Shown here: piece after piece, positions 60,224 through 64,000 of the stretch
How the letters are laid out: each line of letters opens with the position of its first letter
Numbering within the stretch: the first letter of the stretch is position 1
Assembly: GCF_040225985.1 (NCBI RefSeq)
Contig: NZ_JBBPEU010000009.1
Location: forward strand, 62,001-126,000
Reading direction: 5' to 3'
Length of the DNA: 64,000 bases
Origin: Shimia sp040225985
GTDB lineage: Bacteria; Pseudomonadota; Alphaproteobacteria; Rhodobacterales; Rhodobacteraceae
Notes under the pieces: model-generated
What the model was told of the DNA's origin: nothing
The model's database searches: none
Seen by the model: the letters and a program-made list of their open reading frames with translations, nothing else
Position numbers and translations under genes: made by a program

Positions 60224-61585
60224 ATGAAAGATATGGCTTACCCCACACGGATGAATGTGGCCCCCTCTCTGGAAGGCCCGCACAAGGGTTACATGCCCGG
60301 ATTTGGCAATGATTACGAGACCGAGGCCCTGCCCGGTGCCCTGCCGCAGGGCATGAACAGCCCGCAGAAATGCAATTATGGTCTTTATGGTGAACAACTG
60401 TCCGGCACGGCCTTTACCGCGCCGTCGCATCAGAATGAACGGACATGGTGCTATCGTATCCGCCCATCAGTGAAACATTCGCACCGCTATGAGAAGATCG
60501 ACGTGCCGCACTGGAAGTCGGCGCCGAACGTCGACCCGGACGTGACCAGCCTTGGCCAGTATCGCTGGGATCCCGTGCCGCACAGCGAAGAGGCGCTGAC
60601 GTGGATCAATGGCATGTACACCATGACCACCGCCGGTGATGTGAACACGCAAGTCGGCATGGCTTCGCACATCTATCTCGTGAACACTTCTATGGAAGAT
60701 GACTATTTCTTCTCGGCGGACTCGGAACTTCTGGTCGTGCCGCAAGAAGGTGTTCTGCGTTTCTCGACCGAGCTGGGCATCATCGACCTCGAACCGAAAG
60801 AGATCGCCATCATCCCGCGCGGCCTGCTCTACCGTGTCGAGGTTCTCGAAGGTCCGGCGCGCGGTTTCGTTTGCGAAAACTACGGCCAGAAATTCGAATT
60901 GCCCGGTCGTGGCCCGATTGGCGCGAACTGCATGGCCAACCCGCGTGACTTCAAAGCGCCCGTCGCCGCATGGGAAGACCGCGAAGTGCCCTCGACCGTG
61001 ACCGTCAAATGGTGCGGCCAGTTCCACAAAACCGAGATCGGCCAGTCGCCACTGGATGTGGTGGCATGGCACGGAAACTATGCGCCGGTGAAATACGACC
61101 TGCGCACCTATTGCCCTGTCGGCGCGATCCTTTTCGATCACCCCGACCCCTCGATCTTTACCGTGCTGACCGCCCCCTCGGGCCAGCCGGGCACCGCAAA
61201 TATCGACTTTGTTCTGTTCCGCGAACGCTGGATGGTCGCCGAGGACACCTTCCGCCCGCCGTGGTACCACAAGAACATCATGTCCGAGCTGATGGGCAAC
61301 ATCTATGGCCAGTACGACGCGAAACCGCAGGGCTTCATCCCCGGCGGCATGAGCCTGCACAACATGATGCTGCCGCACGGTCCGGACAAGAACGCCTTTG
61401 AGGGCGCGTCGAACGCCGACCTGCAGGCCGAGAAGCTGGACAACACTATGTCGTTCATGTTCGAAACACGCTTCCCGCAGCATCTCACGGCGTTTGCCGC
61501 CAAGGAGGCACCTCTGCAGGACGATTATATCGACTGCTGGAGCGACATCGAGAAGAAATTCGACGGCACCCCCGGCAAGAAATAA
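60224..61585 (+). CDS. hmgA: Homogentisate 1,2-dioxygenase
   Basis: 453 residues from ATG 60224 (AAAGGA upstream). Opens the aromatic ring of homogentisate to maleylacetoacetate in tyrosine/phenylalanine breakdown. MPGFGNDYETEALPGALPQGMNSPQKCNYGLYGEQLSGTAFT, IIPRGLLYRVEVLEG and iron-ligand region RPPWYHKNIMSELMGNIYG with HNMMLPHGPD are all recognisable. First gene of the operon, likely repressed by MarR. Confidence 0.97.
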   Translation: MKDMAYPTRMNVAPSLEGPHKGYMPGFGNDYETEALPGALPQGMNSPQKCNYGLYGEQLSGTAFTAPSHQNERTWCYRIRPSVKHSHRYEKIDVPHWKSAPNVDPDVTSLGQYRWDPVPHSEEALTWINGMYTMTTAGDVNTQVGMASHIYLVNTSMEDDYFFSADSELLVVPQEGVLRFSTELGIIDLEPKEIAIIPRGLLYRVEVLEGPARGFVCENYGQKFELPGRGPIGANCMANPRDFKAPVAAWEDREVPSTVTVKWCGQFHKTEIGQSPLDVVAWHGNYAPVKYDLRTYCPVGAILFDHPDPSIFTVLTAPSGQPGTANIDFVLFRERWMVAEDTFRPPWYHKNIMSELMGNIYGQYDAKPQGFIPGGMSLHNMMLPHGPDKNAFEGASNADLQAEKLDNTMSFMFETRFPQHLTAFAAKEAPLQDDYIDCWSDIEKKFDGTPGKK

Positions 61586-61591
61586 CGCGAC

Positions 61592-61644
61592 GGCGGGCTG
61601 AAATCCGCCCGACCCGAAATTTCGTAGGGCGGGCTTCAGCCCGC
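61592..61644. repeat. REP-like nested inverted repeat between hmgA and fahA
   Basis: Outer arms GGCGGGCTGAA (61592-61602) and TTCAGCCCGCC (61634-61644) are perfect; inner arms CCGCCC/GGGCGG and GAAATTTC nest within. It resembles repetitive extragenic palindromes of the GTAGGGCGGG type. It may stabilise or end the mRNA between the two genes. Confidence 0.75.
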
Positions 61645-61666
61645 CACAAACGAACAAGGAAAAACT

Positions 61667-62923
61667 ATGCCCCTTATGAAAAGCTGGGTGGCCTCGGCCA
61701 ACGATGCCAACCACCCCTTCCCGCTGAACAACCTGCCCTATGGCGTCTTTTCGACCCCCAGCACCGAGGAACGCTGTGGCGTCGCCATCGGTGACATGAT
61801 CCTCGACATGGCCGCGGCCGAAGAGGCCGGTCTCGTCAAGGTGTCGGATATCCCTGTCTTCGACGCGCCGTACTGGAACGACTTTATGGATCTGGGATCG
61901 GACGCGTGGGCGGAACTGCGTACTCGCCTGATCGAAATCCTCTCCGAAGGCAGCGCCGACCAAACCGCCGCCGAAGCCTGCCTTGTGCCCATGGCCGACG
62001 CCGAACTTCACATGCCGATTGCCGTCAGCGAATACACCGATTTTTACGCCGGACGTCACCACGCATTCAATGTGGGCACCATGTTCCGCGGCCCCGAAAA
62101 CGCACTGCCGCCCAACTGGCTGCACATCCCGATCGGGTATAACGGGCGCGCCTCGTCGGTCTATGTCTCGGGCACGGATATCCGCCGCCCCTGGGGTCAA
62201 TTGAAAGGCCCGAATGACGCCCTGCCCCGTTGGGCGCCCTGTGCCCGTTTCGACATCGAGTTGGAAATGGGCGCGATTGTCGGCACCTCGTCGGACGGCC
62301 CCATCACCGTCCGGGAAGCGGATGACAACATCTTCGGCTACGTCTTGCTGAACGACTGGTCCGCGCGTGACATCCAGGCTTGGGAATATCAGCCGCTCGG
62401 GCCGTTTCAGGCCAAGGCGACAGCCACCTCGATCAGCCCGTGGATCGTGACCAAAGCCGCGCTGGAACCCTTCCGCTGTGATACGCCCGAACGCGAGTTC
62501 GAATTGCTGGACCACCTCAAGGACTGTGGCCCGATGCTCTATGACATCGACCTCGAAGTCACGATGGCCCCCGCAGGCAAAGAGGCCAGCACCATCGCGC
62601 GCACGAATTACAAGGAAATGTACTATTCGGCCGCCCAGCAACTGGCCCATCACACCACCGCCGGATCTCCGATGAATGTCGGCGATCTGCTGGGCTCGGG
62701 CACCATTTCGGGACCGAACAAAGAAAACCGAGGCTCGCTTCTTGAAATCTCGTGGGGGGCCAAGGAACCGTTCACGCTGGAAACCGGCGAAGAGCGGTCC
62801 TTCATCGAAGATGGCGACACGCTCACGTTGAAAGGCGCGGCCAAGGGCGACGGCTATACCATCGGTTTCGGCGATTGTGTGGGCACCGTTCTGCCTGCGC
62901 TGGACGACCCTTTCGCCCGCTAA
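61667..62923 (+). CDS. fahA: Fumarylacetoacetase
   Basis: 418 residues. Hydrolyses fumarylacetoacetate to fumarate and acetoacetate. SEYTDFYAGRHHAFNVGTMFRG, YNGRASSVYVSGTDIRRP, FDIELEMGAIVG and LNDWSARDIQAWEYQPLGPFQAKATATSISPW are the metal- and substrate-binding signatures. GAAGGA-like purines precede the ATG. Middle gene of the homogentisate operon. Confidence 0.96.
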   Translation: MPLMKSWVASANDANHPFPLNNLPYGVFSTPSTEERCGVAIGDMILDMAAAEEAGLVKVSDIPVFDAPYWNDFMDLGSDAWAELRTRLIEILSEGSADQTAAEACLVPMADAELHMPIAVSEYTDFYAGRHHAFNVGTMFRGPENALPPNWLHIPIGYNGRASSVYVSGTDIRRPWGQLKGPNDALPRWAPCARFDIELEMGAIVGTSSDGPITVREADDNIFGYVLLNDWSARDIQAWEYQPLGPFQAKATATSISPWIVTKAALEPFRCDTPEREFELLDHLKDCGPMLYDIDLEVTMAPAGKEASTIARTNYKEMYYSAAQQLAHHTTAGSPMNVGDLLGSGTISGPNKENRGSLLEISWGAKEPFTLETGEERSFIEDGDTLTLKGAAKGDGYTIGFGDCVGTVLPALDDPFAR

Positions 62924-62930
62924 ACAACAG

Positions 62931-62950
62931 GGGTGGGGTCGTCCCCACCC
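62931..62950. repeat. Palindrome between fahA and the MBL gene
   Basis: GGGTGGGG (62931-62938) and CCCCACCC (62943-62950) form a perfect 8-bp stem with a 4-nt loop, just after the fahA stop. A smaller stem GGTGG/CCACC follows at 62967-62983. Probably REP-like or an mRNA processing hairpin. Confidence 0.65.
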
Positions 62951-63005
62951 GACACCCAATTCGCAAGGTGGTATTGTAGCCACCGAACCGCAAAGGACAC
63001 ATCCA

Positions 63006-63956
63006 ATGGCAAAAGCATTCGCGTCCCAAGGGGACCTGACCGAAAAGAAAATCACTTTCGACGAAATCGGTGAGGGCCTCTATGCCTTCACAGCCGAGGG
63101 CGACCCGAACTCGGGCGTGATCATTGGCGATGACAGCGTCATGATCGTCGAGGCACAGGCCACCCCGCGTCTGGCCAACAAGGTGATCGACTGCGTACGC
63201 TCGGTGACAGACAAGCCGATCACGCACGTTGTATTGACCCACTATCACGCTGTGCGCGTTCTGGGGGCCAGCGCCTTCAATGCGCAACAGGTCATCATGT
63301 CGAACGCAGCCTACAACATGGTGCTTGAACGCGGTCAGGAAGACTGGGACAGCGAATTCCAACGCTTCCCGCGCCTGTTCGAAGGGCATGAGTCGATCCC
63401 CGGCCTGACCTTCCCGACCACCACCTTCACCGACGAAATGACCGTGTTCCTTGGCAAACGTCGCGTGAACATCAAGCAGATCGGCCGCGCCCATACTGCC
63501 GGTGACGCCGTGATCCACGTGCCAGACCAGAACGTCATGTTCACCGGCGATATCGTCGAAGACCACTCGGCCTGCTATTGCGGCGACGGTCACTTTGCCG
63601 ATTGGGGCAACACGCTGGACGCCATCAAAGCCTATGACGTCGACGCCATCGCGCCCGGCCGTGGCGGCGCATTGGTGGGCAAAGAAGCCGTCGAGCGCGC
63701 CATCGAAAGCACCCGCGACTTCGTTCAAAGCACCTATCTGCCCGCAGCGCGCGTTGCTGCGCGTGGTGGTTCACTGAAAGAAGCGTGGGATGCCGTACGC
63801 GCCGAATGTGATCCGAAATTCGCAGATTACGCGATCTATGAACATTGCCTGCCGTTCAACGTTGCCCGTGCCTATGACGAAGCCCGCGGCATCGCGCATC
63901 CCCGCATCTGGACCGCACAGCGCGATCTGGAAATGTGGGAAGCGCTGCAAGGCTAA
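63006..63956 (+). CDS. MBL-fold hydrolase-like protein in the homogentisate operon
   Basis: 316 residues from ATG 63006. Metallo-beta-lactamase fold: EIGEGLYAFTAEGDPNSGVIIGDDSVMIVEA, then LTHYHAVRVLG (H79, H81) where the usual Asp-His of HxHxDH are Val83 and Arg84. GRAHTAGDAVIHVPDQNVMFTGD gives the third His and bridging Asp, but GRGG stands where PGHG often occurs. Third gene of the operon; may act on a quinone or thioester linked to aromatic breakdown. Role not known. Confidence 0.85.
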   Translation: MAKAFASQGDLTEKKITFDEIGEGLYAFTAEGDPNSGVIIGDDSVMIVEAQATPRLANKVIDCVRSVTDKPITHVVLTHYHAVRVLGASAFNAQQVIMSNAAYNMVLERGQEDWDSEFQRFPRLFEGHESIPGLTFPTTTFTDEMTVFLGKRRVNIKQIGRAHTAGDAVIHVPDQNVMFTGDIVEDHSACYCGDGHFADWGNTLDAIKAYDVDAIAPGRGGALVGKEAVERAIESTRDFVQSTYLPAARVAARGGSLKEAWDAVRAECDPKFADYAIYEHCLPFNVARAYDEARGIAHPRIWTAQRDLEMWEALQG

Positions 63957-64000
63957 ACGACTGTGATCCCCTTGTGGGCTTTGTTTCAGATCAGCGCACA

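Noticed and set aside
60467..63055. 862-residue open frame antisense to hmgA and fahA
   Set aside because: It is a high-GC mirror frame of two well-recognised genes and has no family similarity.
1..64000. CRISPR arrays, IS elements, integrase or prophage genes
   Set aside because: I saw no regularly spaced repeats of CRISPR type, no transposase or integrase motifs, and no phage structural genes.

Overview
The window looks like a chromosomal segment of a marine Roseobacter-clade alphaproteobacterium (family Rhodobacteraceae). The evidence is the high GC content, FnrL with a cbb3 oxidase cluster, split atpX/atpF b-type subunits in an F0-only operon, MipZ, the cell-cycle regulator TrcR (DUF1013), a YejABEF peptide importer and the homogentisate operon. 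No IS element, prophage, CRISPR array, tRNA or rRNA gene was recognised. The only structural RNA seen is the small SRP RNA.

Layout. Bases 1-10800 form a micro-oxic respiration module: ccoG (cut by the left edge), a DUF2270 membrane protein, a LysR regulator, ccoNOQP, a tandem universal stress protein, fnrL and oxygen-independent hemN. Four FNR-type boxes (TTGAY-N4-RTCAA) lie in front of these genes. Bases 10800-18500 hold an endonuclease/phosphatase-fold protein, the yej peptide importer (with an extra small membrane protein inserted) and a membrane-anchored cytochrome c. Bases 18500-31700 are mostly housekeeping: pheA, nudC, a CpdB-like nucleotidase, SRP RNA, rsgA, a phosphatase, a zinc peptidase, dnaX-ybaB-recR, trcR and an RNase T2 homologue. 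Bases 31800-34420 carry the F0 part of ATP synthase (atpI-B-E-X-F).

Bases 34600-43700 are the most accessory-like stretch: AraC with a divergent secreted amidohydrolase, ArsR, a ClbS/DfsB-like protein, LysR-EamA divergent from azoR, a YbaK-like deacylase, an AhpD-like peroxidase, and a decayed Hint-domain (Hedgehog/intein-fold) gene broken by at least four frameshifts. Bases 44000-53100 are a translation and secretion super-locus (ffh, three tandem GNATs, chorismate mutase, rpsP, rimM, trmD, rplS, rpmE). It is interrupted by bluB, a sulfotransferase-like gene, a YegP-type protein and a GH25 lysozyme. Bases 53287-60136 hold a PLP trans-sulfuration enzyme, an RluE-like pseudouridine synthase, mipZ, an EamA transporter, a PLP decarboxylase, an adenylate cyclase and a MarR regulator. 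MarR is divergent from hmgA-fahA-MBL, the tyrosine/homogentisate breakdown operon that runs to the right edge.

Most unusual signals: (1) two copies of a hairpin at 1474-1521 and 3502-3545 with an identical 20-nt loop and inner stem, but outer arms that differ by compensatory changes; (2) the broken Hint gene; (3) an RNase T2 homologue with a changed second catalytic motif; (4) an MBL-fold protein in the homogentisate operon that lacks the usual second half of the HxHxDH motif; (5) REP-like nested inverted repeats between the homogentisate genes; (6) two 12-codon mini-frames directly after the SRP RNA, the first with a strong ribosome-binding site.
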